A DNA stretch of 37,925 bases, from the NCBI GenBank assembly GCA_041690695.1, contig JBEPVZ010000008.1, positions 1 to 37,925 on the forward strand. The letters are read 5' to 3'. A program made the translations under genes and the position numbers. The DNA is from JBEPVZ01 sp041690695 (GTDB taxonomy: Bacteria > Patescibacteriota > Microgenomatia > Daviesbacterales > UBA10151). This document shows, piece by piece, positions 22,491-29,100 of this stretch. The notes under the pieces are model-generated. The model saw only the letters and a program-made list of their open reading frames with translations. It had not been told where the DNA came from and ran no database searches. How positions within the stretch are numbered: position 1 is the stretch's first letter; every line of letters begins with the position of its first letter.

Positions 22491-22518
22491 ATTCATAAAT
22501 GATCTTCAGTTTATGAAT
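22491..22518. promoter_or_regulatory. Inverted repeat over the HD-hydrolase promoter
   Basis: ATTCATAAA (22491-22499) and TTTATGAAT (22510-22518) form perfect 9-bp arms around a 10-nt spacer. The repeat starts 2 bp upstream of the -10 (22483-22488) and covers the -10/-35 spacer and the -35 place, a good operator position. No regulator gene is adjacent. Confidence 0.4.
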
Positions 22519-22574
22519 CTTTGGCTGGGAGTGGTGGAGGATTTTAGAACTTTTATTATAAATTCAAATACTGA

Positions 22575-22923
22575 TTACACTTTGGAGTCTTGATTCTCTA
22601 AAATAGGAAGTAAAGCTTTCTTCAACTCTAAAATTTCCGTTGTTGCTGCTTTCCAAACAATTTCAATATCTACATCCCAATATTCATGTGCTAAAACATA
22701 CGAAAATAGGCATCTCTCTCCATGAAATTTCAGGATGTTCAGTTTTTATTTCACTCTCAAGCCGAGTTGTTGATTCACCAATAATTTCAAGCTGTCTTAT
22801 AACTGCATCCTGTGTCTTTTGGTCAGATTTAAATTGATTAAAGTTGTAGTCTCCAATATACTCCGTGATTGAATCAATAGCATCTTTAATGTGTAATAGA
22901 AAGGGTATCAGTACCTTAACCAT
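22575..22923 (-). pseudogene. hepT: HepT-like toxin (DUF86) with a frameshift at its active-site motif
   Basis: The first 75 codons read as HepT (HIKDAIDSITEYIG, QDAVIRQLEIIGESTTRLES, HPEISWREM). Then the frame runs into FVCFST and a stop at 22684. In another frame the sequence continues as VLAHEYWDVDIEIVWKAA and runs to a TAA at 22575, the normal end of the family. Adding one base at about 22697-22702 (CGTATG to CGTAATG) restores RNVLAHEY, the R-X4-H-X-Y motif of HepT RNases. So a single-base deletion, real or a sequencing error, removes the catalytic His and the Tyr that the antitoxin modifies. It overlaps mntA by 8 nt. Confidence 0.8.
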
Positions 22924-23206
22924 ATATCTGTTGGAGGTCTTGTTTCACATAAGGGGCTATGTATCTAGATAAACCTTTTTTAGTAACCAAATCGACTCTA
23001 CGATTTAAAACCTTCTCGAACTGTTGTTTTGCTTGAATAAATTCGATAAGTCCTGGAGTGTCCTTAAATTCTACTAATAAATCAACATCGCTATCTTCTC
23101 TGGCGTCATTACGAGCCTGAGAACCAAATACAGCCAGGTAACTTATTCCTGATTTTTCACAAATCTTTTTAACTTCTTGGTGATACTTAGTTATCAAATT
23201 CCCCAT
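22916..23206 (-). CDS. mntA: MntA-type antitoxin, minimal nucleotidyltransferase
   Basis: The 96-residue protein is a minimal nucleotidyltransferase with G28-S29-X10-D40-V-D42 (FGSQARNDAREDSDVDLLVEF), the GSX10DXD signature, and a third acidic residue in RRVDLVT (D77). In the MntA/HepT system it adds AMP units to a Tyr of HepT and blocks the toxin. It precedes hepT with an 8-nt overlap, the usual order. TGT-TATAAT ends exactly 6 nt before the ATG, so it should be translated leaderless. The antitoxin frame is intact while the toxin is broken. Confidence 0.85.
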   Translation of the reverse strand: MGNLITKYHQEVKKICEKSGISYLAVFGSQARNDAREDSDVDLLVEFKDTPGLIEFIQAKQQFEKVLNRRVDLVTKKGLSRYIAPYVKQDLQQIYG

Positions 23207-23265
23207 GTATTAATTATAACATCATTAAAAAGAGAAATTGCATAGAAATCGTACCTAGAAAAAAG

Positions 23266-23336
23266 CTGCGGGACTTGGATTCGAACCAAGATTAATGGAT
23301 TCAGAGTCCATTGTGCTGCCATTACACCATCCCGCA
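23266..23336 (-). tRNA. tRNA-Gln (anticodon CTG)
   Basis: Minus strand from 23336: acceptor TGCGGGA pairs with TCCCGCA; D stem GTG/CAC; anticodon stem ATGGA/TCCAT with loop CTCTGAA, anticodon CTG; variable loop TAAT; T stem CTTGG/CCAAG with loop TTCGAAT; discriminator G. CCA is not encoded. A run of six T follows directly, serving as terminator. A TAAAAT lies 10 nt upstream of the 5' end. Confidence 0.95.
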
Positions 23337-23393
23337 ATCTGCCCAAATTTTAACATAGAACTATGTATGATTTACACTTATAGTGACTAGGTA

Positions 23394-23933
23394 CTATTTT
23401 TGAGGAGTCGTTAACCCCATCAACTTTTGAACCGTATTATAATTTCTCATCGTCATCTCTTGATAAATCTTTTTTCGAATTAATTTTGGAAAGTTACTTT
23501 GAGTTAAGCCAGCCATTTTGGTTGATAGATATAAAACTCCAGGACCCACGTCCACAAAGTCTACTCCATCCTTTAATTCAACCTCCGTAACTACTTGACT
23601 GGGAGTTAGTGGCTCTTTAATAAAAGCAATGTATTGTCTTAAATCAGTAGAATTTTTCCAGGCTCTAGGAACATCATTTAAAACTTTTTTTAATTGAATA
23701 TCTGAGATAACAACGACTTTAATATTAAATTTAAATGTTACAAGCAATAATTCTTCGAGTTTTTCAGAAATCTTTTGATTATCAGAATCTGATTCAAAAA
23801 CAACGTTGCCACTTTGAATATATGTCTCTACATTTTTAAAACCAGCTGTCTCCATCATTTGGCGAAGATCTAACATCTTAATAATCCCTTTCCCTCCAAC
23901 ATTAATTCCGCGTAGTAAAGCTAGATATTTCAT
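23394..23933 (-). CDS. DUF1697 family protein
   Basis: The protein (179 aa from the ATG) matches DUF1697: YLALLRGINVGGKG at the start, YIQSGNVVFES near residues 38-48, and the C-terminal NYNTVQKLMGL. Members are soluble proteins of about 180 residues with no established activity. The frame opens with TTG at 23936, but the ATG at 23933 is chosen because TGC-TAGACT ends exactly 6 nt before it. It is divergent from a small gene at 23976. Confidence 0.88.
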   Translation of the reverse strand: MKYLALLRGINVGGKGIIKMLDLRQMMETAGFKNVETYIQSGNVVFESDSDNQKISEKLEELLLVTFKFNIKVVVISDIQLKKVLNDVPRAWKNSTDLRQYIAFIKEPLTPSQVVTEVELKDGVDFVDVGPGVLYLSTKMAGLTQSNFPKLIRKKIYQEMTMRNYNTVQKLMGLTTPQK

Positions 23934-23975
23934 CAATTTAGTCTAGCACAATCATAAATGAAGTATAATCTGGTC

Positions 23976-24269
23976 GTGACTTCTAAATATCTACAAATTG
24001 TGGTTACACCACCTAATCAAGACCAGGACAAATCTGAAAAAACTCTTAAAAAGCTTTTAGGAAATAGACTCCGCTGCGGTAGCCAAACCATTAAAACTCC
24101 CGCTAACTTTTCCTGGAATGGAGATTTTCCAGATATGGGCTACTATGATATCGATCTGTTTACTTTCACCGAACAAAAGGCCAGTAGCTCACTTGTGCCA
24201 ATGATTGAGCTCACTAATTTAAATGGACGGAAGGAATTGGTTATTTGGATTGACGAGACAATATCTTAA
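23976..24269 (+). CDS. Hypothetical protein, 97 aa, probable GTG start
   Basis: I do not recognise this protein. It is short and soluble, with a predicted beta-rich end (IELTNLNGRKELVIWIDE). The frame also contains an ATG at 23958, but TATAAT (23964-23969) lies inside that extra segment and ends exactly 6 nt before the GTG at 23976, which matches the leaderless rule of the window. A transcript from this promoter would not contain the ATG, so GTG is preferred. It is divergent from the DUF1697 gene. Confidence 0.55.
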   Translation: MTSKYLQIVVTPPNQDQDKSEKTLKKLLGNRLRCGSQTIKTPANFSWNGDFPDMGYYDIDLFTFTEQKASSSLVPMIELTNLNGRKELVIWIDETIS

Positions 24270-24291
24270 AACTTAAGTATACTTATTATTA

Positions 24292-24534
24292 ATGCCTTTT
24301 TTTGTTTATCTTCTGGAATGTTCTGATCAAACTTATTATGTCGGATGCACCAATAATATTGAGAGAAGACTCAACCAACATAACCAAACAAAGCTGGGAG
24401 CTCGCTACACAAAAACTCGTCGACCAGTTATTTTAAAATATTCCGAAACCTTTGAAACGCTCCTTGAAGCGCGGAGACGTGAGATCGAAATTAAATCCTG
24501 GTCACGGCTTAAAAAAATATCCTTAATTAAGTAG
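24292..24534 (+). CDS. GIY-YIG domain small nuclease-family protein
   Basis: The 80-residue protein is a minimal GIY-YIG domain: FFVYLLECSDQTYYVGCTNNIERRLNQHN, where VY at 5-6 and YVG at 16-18 replace GIY and YIG, followed by R25/R26 and a Glu in EARRREIEIKSW. This is the YhbQ/UvrC-N-like type of about 80-90 residues. Such proteins are structure-related to UvrC and intron nucleases; the biological role of stand-alone forms is mostly unknown. TATACT ends 8 nt before the ATG. It lies in a run of small genes, each with its own -10. Confidence 0.85.
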   Translation: MPFFVYLLECSDQTYYVGCTNNIERRLNQHNQTKLGARYTKTRRPVILKYSETFETLLEARRREIEIKSWSRLKKISLIK

Positions 24535-24556
24535 GGCCTTTTGCTATACTTATCCA

Positions 24557-24859
24557 ATGTCTAAAAGTGATCTCGATCAAGTTGATCCAAAATCTCGAAA
24601 GTTTATTAATTGGACCTTTCAAGAGACAGATCAAGAACTCATTAATTTAATTAACCATGTTACTGAGCAAGCCAGAGTGTGGCTGACTGATCACATGCCA
24701 GAATTTCGCGAGAAGCTAAGAGCCAAGATGATTAAAGGTGCCCTTGAACATGGCCAACCATTACAAGATGTGAGTAAAATTGATAAACAACTCGAAGATG
24801 AATATATTGATCTAATTGGCTGGACTCAAGTTAAGAAGTATAATAATCAAAAAGTATGA
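24557..24859 (+). CDS. Hypothetical protein, 100 aa
   Basis: The protein is helical and acidic with no membrane segment. The C-terminal half (KGALEHGQPLQDVSKIDKQL followed by EDEYIDLIGW) has a Glu/Asp pattern (ExxEYxDLxxW) that vaguely recalls MazG-like nucleotide pyrophosphohydrolases, but only one of the helix pairs is visible, so this is a weak hint. TGC-TATACT ends exactly 6 nt before the ATG. It overlaps the next gene by ATGA and so heads a three-gene operon with the DUF218 and DinB genes. Confidence 0.6.
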   Translation: MSKSDLDQVDPKSRKFINWTFQETDQELINLINHVTEQARVWLTDHMPEFREKLRAKMIKGALEHGQPLQDVSKIDKQLEDEYIDLIGWTQVKKYNNQKV

Positions 24860-25560
24860 TGGAATCTTCTAATCCTGCGGTTGCGTTAGTCCATGCCCAT
24901 GGTTCAAATCTAGATACTGAAATTTGGCCCGATGATATCGGTCGGTTAAGAACCGCTGCGGCTGGAATCATGTACCGTCAAGAACAATTAATAGATATTG
25001 CTTTTACAGGTGATCGTCATTCACCAAAGAGAGTTTGGTCCATGGCCTTTGAACAAAGGGCCGATCTTAAAAGATTATTTCCTGAAATTCCCCGTCAAAG
25101 AATTCATGTCGAGGAGACCGCCAGAACAACCCTCCAAGAGTTAAAAACATTTAAAACACTTGCTCATAACAACAGCTGGCAAAATTTAGTGTGTATCAGC
25201 GATCATTATCAAAAACGAGCTGTCGAAACAAGAATTGAAAGAGTATTCCCAGATAATCAACGGCCAACGCATGTTAGTTTAGAAGATATCTTTTACTTGG
25301 CAGATGGATCAATTAATACTCGGGTCTTTGCTTATATTAATCGAAATCATGTGGCAACAGTCCGGTCGATGGTGGAAAGCTGGCGCAATTCACGCGCTAC
25401 TTTAAGCTTGGCACGCTATGAGAAAGTTCGAGGATTGATCGACCAAATGCCAGGTGGGACAACAGTACTAGAATGGGTTACACCGCTTTTTGGTGATTCA
25501 AAAATTGCCATCGCGCTGGCCATTGCAGATCGGTTTGGAGGTAAGAAGAATAATGGTTAA
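24856..25560 (+). CDS. DUF218 (ElyC/SanA/YdcF-like) domain protein
   Basis: The 234-residue protein shows the DUF218 plan: ALVHAHGSN near the start, R...A..G in GRLRTAAAGIMYRQ, IAFTGD, a Glu-Thr-Thr segment (HVEETARTTLQELKTF) and LVCISDHYQKRAVETRIERVF. It lacks a signal peptide and membrane helix, so it is more like YdcF (cytoplasmic) than SanA. Function of the family is poorly known; envelope links are reported for SanA/ElyC. It overlaps the upstream gene by 4 nt and carries GGAGG for the next gene near its 3' end. Confidence 0.65.
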   Translation: MMESSNPAVALVHAHGSNLDTEIWPDDIGRLRTAAAGIMYRQEQLIDIAFTGDRHSPKRVWSMAFEQRADLKRLFPEIPRQRIHVEETARTTLQELKTFKTLAHNNSWQNLVCISDHYQKRAVETRIERVFPDNQRPTHVSLEDIFYLADGSINTRVFAYINRNHVATVRSMVESWRNSRATLSLARYEKVRGLIDQMPGGTTVLEWVTPLFGDSKIAIALAIADRFGGKKNNG

Positions 25561-26053
25561 AATGAACTTTACAGATCCAACTTTAGAAAAGATTGTCCGG
25601 CGTTGGAAATGGACTCGAAATAATTCGATCTTATTGTTTGAGTCAGCCCAAAAACAGAATATTTTGAACTATGTATCAAAAACTGATCAAAAAGTTTCCT
25701 ATACTTTTCAACCAATTTTATTTCAGTTTCAATGTTTAGTGACAACCACGGACGCTTATTATAGGAAATTATCAAAATCGAGTAACACTAGTTACGGCAT
25801 TTTAGTATTAGATGATCAAATTGTTAATAAAAAAGATACTACTATCGATATAATTAAAAACCAACTTAAGAAACAGATGCTGATAACGGAGAACTTACTT
25901 AAATCATTTACTTCTAAAAACTTGGCTAATTCTATCGAAGATATTTTAGCTATCTCAAATCATGAGTATCTTCATCAAGGCCAGCTAATTATCATGTTCC
26001 GCGAAGCTGGAGTTGATTTACCTGAGCGTTTCCGTAAAGCCTGGGCGCTTTAA
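25553..26053 (+). CDS. DinB-like four-helix bundle protein
   Basis: From the ATG at 25553 the protein has 166 residues, mostly helical, and ends with NHEYLHQGQLIIMFREAGVDLP, where the His residues H-x3-H match the metal-binding end of the DinB/YfiT superfamily. Members include thiol-dependent transferases and DNA-damage-induced proteins. An upstream in-frame extension to 25490 is not needed: GGAGG lies 11 nt before the ATG at 25553, which overlaps the previous stop by 8 nt. The stop shares a TTAA with the convergent NUDIX gene. Confidence 0.75.
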   Translation: MVKMNFTDPTLEKIVRRWKWTRNNSILLFESAQKQNILNYVSKTDQKVSYTFQPILFQFQCLVTTTDAYYRKLSKSSNTSYGILVLDDQIVNKKDTTIDIIKNQLKKQMLITENLLKSFTSKNLANSIEDILAISNHEYLHQGQLIIMFREAGVDLPERFRKAWAL

Positions 26054-26517
26054 AAGCTCTTATTTTTTATATAACCTAATCTTCTAAACAAACTGATCGA
26101 AGGTGGAGTTAGTTTCACCGCTGATAATTCATCTTTTCTAAACCAGCTTGATTCAACAAGATCATCATTTAAATGAATTTTTATCTGATCACTTTTATCT
26201 GGCAAGATTACCCTGTAAACATTGAACCACATATTTACAAAAACTTTCTCGCCTGTTTTGAGAGTTTTATCAGCACTGGCACTCCCATTTGCATCGACTA
26301 ATTCTCTGTGATATTTTGAGATATCAATACCGACCTCCTCTAAGATTTCTCTCATTAACGAAACATCGAGCTCTTCCCCATCCTCAACTCCTCCTCCAGG
26401 AAGATGCCAACAATCGGTATAAACCCCACCCGCCTTAGGGTCTTTTTTACCCATTAATAACTGATCATCTTTTGAGAAAATTAAAGCCGAGACAATTTCA
26501 CGATCGATAGTTCTCAT
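26050..26517 (-). CDS. NUDIX hydrolase
   Basis: The 155-residue protein (from the ATG at 26517) contains a complete Nudix box, GGVEDGEELDVSLM then REILEEVGI, fitting G-x5-E-x7-R-E-U-x-E-E-x-G-U, preceded by LMGKKDPKAGGVYTDCWHLPGG. It cleaves nucleoside diphosphates linked to another moiety; substrate unknown. A longer frame to 26568 exists, but it has no promoter fit. The ATG at 26517 overlaps the stop (ATGA) of a leaderless 12-codon mini-ORF and has GGAG about 9 nt upstream within that mini-ORF. Confidence 0.85.
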   Translation of the reverse strand: MRTIDREIVSALIFSKDDQLLMGKKDPKAGGVYTDCWHLPGGGVEDGEELDVSLMREILEEVGIDISKYHRELVDANGSASADKTLKTGEKVFVNMWFNVYRVILPDKSDQIKIHLNDDLVESSWFRKDELSAVKLTPPSISLFRRLGYIKNKSF

Positions 26518-26552
26518 CCTAATAACTCCAAGTAGCTTCTTTTTCCAGCCAT
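26514..26552 (-). CDS. Leaderless 12-codon leader ORF of the NUDIX gene
   Basis: On the minus strand TGA-TATTAT ends exactly 6 nt before this ATG. The frame encodes MAGKRSYLELLG and ends in TGA within the ATGA that starts the NUDIX gene. GGAG in its 9th codon is a good ribosome site for that second start. Same architecture as the leader ORF at 17328-17360. A longer version of the NUDIX protein in another frame would span this region, so the call is not certain. Confidence 0.5.
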   Translation of the reverse strand: MAGKRSYLELLG

Positions 26553-26633
26553 GCCCGGATAATATCATATCTTCTTACACAATTCTTTAACCATTTTGTC
26601 GGATTTTTAAATCTTTTAGCAGATAATGACATC

Positions 26634-26948
26634 ATGAACGTAACCAATCGGAATCTCGGAACCACTTTAGTAGTCACGGCTATTTTGGTAATTGGTGCAG
26701 TGGTATTATTTGCTTATCGATTGCCACCCCGTTACCAAGACGGTGGATTTGTCCCCGGTGTCGGTGGCGGGCCAGGTGATAATGCCACACTAATTAGCCC
26801 AACCCCAACAGAAACCCCTTCGCCTACCATGACCACCTCGCCATCTCCGAGCCCAACCGCACAACCTTCTCCAGTCATTAATATTTACCTGCCGAGTTCT
26901 ACCCCAACTCCGACAGATTCGCCCTCGATGACACCACTGCCATCTTAA
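26634..26948 (+). CDS. Single-TM protein with Pro/Thr/Ser-rich outer domain
   Basis: The 104-residue protein has an N-terminal membrane helix (about 10-28), a Gly-rich turn (VPGVGGGPGDN) and a low-complexity Pro/Thr/Ser domain (repeats of SPTPTETPSP kind). It is probably an extracellular stalk or spacer, possibly glycosylated; no enzymatic domain is visible. GATAAT ends exactly 6 nt before the ATG. The stop shares a TTAA with the convergent ketoacyl synthase gene. Confidence 0.65.
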   Translation: MNVTNRNLGTTLVVTAILVIGAVVLFAYRLPPRYQDGGFVPGVGGGPGDNATLISPTPTETPSPTMTTSPSPSPTAQPSPVINIYLPSSTPTPTDSPSMTPLPS

Positions 26949-28366
26949 ACTGATTCTACCAAGACATAAGCATTGTTAGAACCAAAACCTTGATTTCCAA
27001 CTAAGATTGAAAGTGGTTGGTTAGGATTCAAAGGTTTAACACAACCTCTTCGAAAGTTTACTCCCTCAAATAAATCTTCCGGAATCTTTGGGTCAGGTCG
27101 GAAGTTAGGATTTGCCAACTCTTGATCGGAATAAGTTTGGGGATTATCTAAAGTCGGCATAAATGGCACTTTTCGATCCCTAATCGCCATGATCGCAGTC
27201 AGGACCGCATGCCCGCCTGATGCTCCTAAGGTATGACACAAAACCGATTTTGGAGCATAAATATCTATATAACTTCTAATTAAATCCCCGAAAACCTTCT
27301 TGGCAACCGCAATCTCATTGCGATCACCCAACCCAGTTGAGGTGCCGTGCGCCCATAGAATATCCGGGACAATAACACCGTTAGAGCTTAGGTCATAAAG
27401 CATTCTAGTTAGTTCACGAGCCTGAATGTCTGGAATCGCTCGAGTCATCTCCGTACTACCATCGTTCCAAACTGCCCGTCGATTAATTTGGGCGAGTGGT
27501 GTTACTCCGGTTCTATCTACAAAACTAGCACTGGCTAATAGGACCAGCCCAATTCCACTACCAGCCACAAAACCAGTTCGTTTAGCATCAAACGGCCGAC
27601 TCGCTCGAGAACGATCTTCTTTTTCATCTGACAAAGCTCGAAAAGCACTAAAACTGCCCATCACTAAGTCTTCGTACTCATCCCCCACCGTTTCAACCCC
27701 ACCCGCAATTGCTAATTCATAACCGCCCAGCTTAATCTGATCAATTGCCATCGCAATGGCTTGAGAACCAGAAGCACAGGCCGCTGCTAAGCTCAGAGAA
27801 AAACCGCCAAAGCCTTCGGGACCCGAGATAGCGGCAATGGCTTGAGCAACCGGTTGCTCAGGAAACTCTTTACCAGCCTCAGTCGCTGACACCTTAGCTG
27901 GTCCTCGCCTCTCAATAATGTCTTGGATCTTAATAGCGGCTCCATTCGGACCATAACCCGACGCGATAATAACCGCCATCAATGACGAATCAATCAATTC
28001 AGAGTTTACATGGAGCCCATCATCTCCGGATAAACCAGCCTGGTTAAGCAAATCTCGACTATGTAAAATATTTAAAGCCGCGTTGCGCGAATACCAGCGA
28101 GATTCATGATGATCCTTGAATTCTAACAAGGGATTTGTTGGTAACGGGCAATGAAAATCGGTAAACCGGTTCGACATAAGGGAGTGATCTCGATTGTCCA
28201 TCATCTTAATTACTAGCGGATCTCCATTTAGCATCGCCTGCCAGGTTTGTTCGGTATCTCCATGAGCTGACCTGCCCGAAACAGCGATCGCATAAACCGA
28301 CTCATTTCGGCCAACTCGCGGCCTAACATCTTGAGTTCTAGCAATCTCCGAATCAATAGTTAACAT
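26945..28366 (-). CDS. Beta-ketoacyl-ACP synthase II-like thiolase-fold enzyme
   Basis: The 473-residue protein has the FabF catalytic set: C197 in SLAAACASGSQ, H340 in WAHGTSTGLGDRNE, K373 and H378 in PKSVLCHTLGASGGH, and the end loop GNQGFGSNNAYVL (FGFGGxN of the family). It is longer than FabF (about 410) because of an N-terminal region and insertions near 55-90 and 385-440. It probably condenses an acyl group with malonyl-ACP, or is part of a special lipid or polyketide route. No ACP, FabD, FabG or FabH gene is in the window. TAGAAT ends 9 nt before the ATG. Confidence 0.85.
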   Translation of the reverse strand: MLTIDSEIARTQDVRPRVGRNESVYAIAVSGRSAHGDTEQTWQAMLNGDPLVIKMMDNRDHSLMSNRFTDFHCPLPTNPLLEFKDHHESRWYSRNAALNILHSRDLLNQAGLSGDDGLHVNSELIDSSLMAVIIASGYGPNGAAIKIQDIIERRGPAKVSATEAGKEFPEQPVAQAIAAISGPEGFGGFSLSLAAACASGSQAIAMAIDQIKLGGYELAIAGGVETVGDEYEDLVMGSFSAFRALSDEKEDRSRASRPFDAKRTGFVAGSGIGLVLLASASFVDRTGVTPLAQINRRAVWNDGSTEMTRAIPDIQARELTRMLYDLSSNGVIVPDILWAHGTSTGLGDRNEIAVAKKVFGDLIRSYIDIYAPKSVLCHTLGASGGHAVLTAIMAIRDRKVPFMPTLDNPQTYSDQELANPNFRPDPKIPEDLFEGVNFRRGCVKPLNPNQPLSILVGNQGFGSNNAYVLVESV

Positions 28367-28417
28367 TAATGATTTATTCTATCATAACCCCCAAAACCTT
28401 CTGGTATACTTACTTTT

Positions 28418-28690
28418 ATGCCACACAAAAGTTTAGAACAATTGGACCAGGAATTATTAATTGCCAAAAATCAGATTAAAGTTAACGGAATTTATTCACA
28501 TTATAAAAATCCTGATAATCTTTACAAAGTCTCCGATTTAGCCGTTCAAGAAGCAACGGATAAAATTTGTGTTATATATGAAGCACTTTATCACTCGGGA
28601 GTAACTTTTGTACGCGACTTAGATAATTGGCTTGAACAAGTTGAAATCGATGGTCAAAAAGTTGATCGTTTTAAACTTTCTGAATTTTAA
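28418..28690 (+). CDS. DUF1653 domain protein
   Basis: The 90-residue protein carries the DUF1653 pattern: NGIYSHYKNPDNLYKVSDLAV (24-44), ICVIYEALYHSG (51-62), TFVRDLDNWLEQV and RFKLSEF at the end. Members are short proteins of unknown function with a beta-rich fold. TGG-TATACT ends 7 nt before the ATG (leaderless). Its 3' end overlaps the convergent 53-aa gene by 20 nt. Confidence 0.85.
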   Translation: MPHKSLEQLDQELLIAKNQIKVNGIYSHYKNPDNLYKVSDLAVQEATDKICVIYEALYHSGVTFVRDLDNWLEQVEIDGQKVDRFKLSEF

Positions 28691-28832
28691 GTAATACTTC
28701 CATCATTCCCTCAAGTTTACCGACCTTCTCGCGAAGATCCATAATCTCTTTTAAAATATGTGGGGGGACTTCACCATGTTTCGGTGGTGGCGGTGGTTTA
28801 TGACCACCTGGTTCATCTTTTGGTTCTGGCAT
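28671..28832 (-). CDS. Small protein, 53 aa, Pro-rich with C-terminal helix
   Basis: The frame encodes a Pro/Lys/His-rich start (PGGHKPPPPPKHGEVPPH) and a heptad-like helix (EIMDLREKVGKLEGMMEVLL). AAAGGAG lies 8 nt before the ATG at 28832, a strong ribosome site. The helix could self-associate. I do not recognise the family. It lies downstream of the 55-aa membrane gene and DUF1003, so the three may form a set. Confidence 0.65.
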   Translation of the reverse strand: MPEPKDEPGGHKPPPPPKHGEVPPHILKEIMDLREKVGKLEGMMEVLLKIQKV

Positions 28833-28917
28833 TTTTGTATCTCCTTTCTCGCTAGTAGAATAGTTCGTTCCAGAGATAGCAATTTATGAAAAGGGTATGA
28901 AACGTGTAATTAAAATT

Positions 28918-29085
28918 TTATTTTCGCATCCAGTCCAAAAGAACTGATGCTAACATTAAAATTAAACCAATCCAAACCATCCCAAATTGGGGCATTAATG
29001 AAACCAGTAAAACTCCAAGCCCTAGTCCAAATAAACTGTGCATTAAAACGTGAGGCGAAAAACAAGCCTTCATCTTTTTATTCAT
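28918..29085 (-). CDS. Small two-TM membrane protein, 55 aa
   Basis: The frame has two hydrophobic segments (about 13-31 and 34-51) and a basic end (DWMRK). A near-perfect ribosome site AAAGGAGGTGA ends 6 nt before the ATG at 29085. It starts 15 nt after the DUF1003 gene and is very probably its operon partner. No family recognised; the Gly-rich first helix (GLGLGVLLVS) suggests helix packing. Confidence 0.7.
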   Translation of the reverse strand: MNKKMKACFSPHVLMHSLFGLGLGVLLVSLMPQFGMVWIGLILMLASVLLDWMRK

Positions 29086-29100
29086 TTATACTCACCTCCT

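Noticed and set aside
22405..22593. 62-codon plus-strand frame near the HD hydrolase
   Set aside because: It runs across the hydrolase promoter and inverted repeat, with no ribosome site and no recognisable protein.
22640..22837. 65-codon plus-strand frame over the hepT remnant
   Set aside because: The opposite strand carries an obvious HepT sequence across the frameshift, so this frame is a shadow.
23356..23369. ACATAG-AA-CTATGT near the tRNA-Gln promoter
   Set aside because: Short AT-rich arms; expected by chance in this composition.
26518..26568. NUDIX start at 26568
   Set aside because: The extra 17 residues precede the usual start of Nudix domains, and the promoter at TATTAT points to the mini-ORF ATG; kept only as an alternative.
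27426..27722. 98-codon plus-strand frame over the ketoacyl synthase
   Set aside because: Lies over the catalytic region of a motif-complete gene; no start signals.
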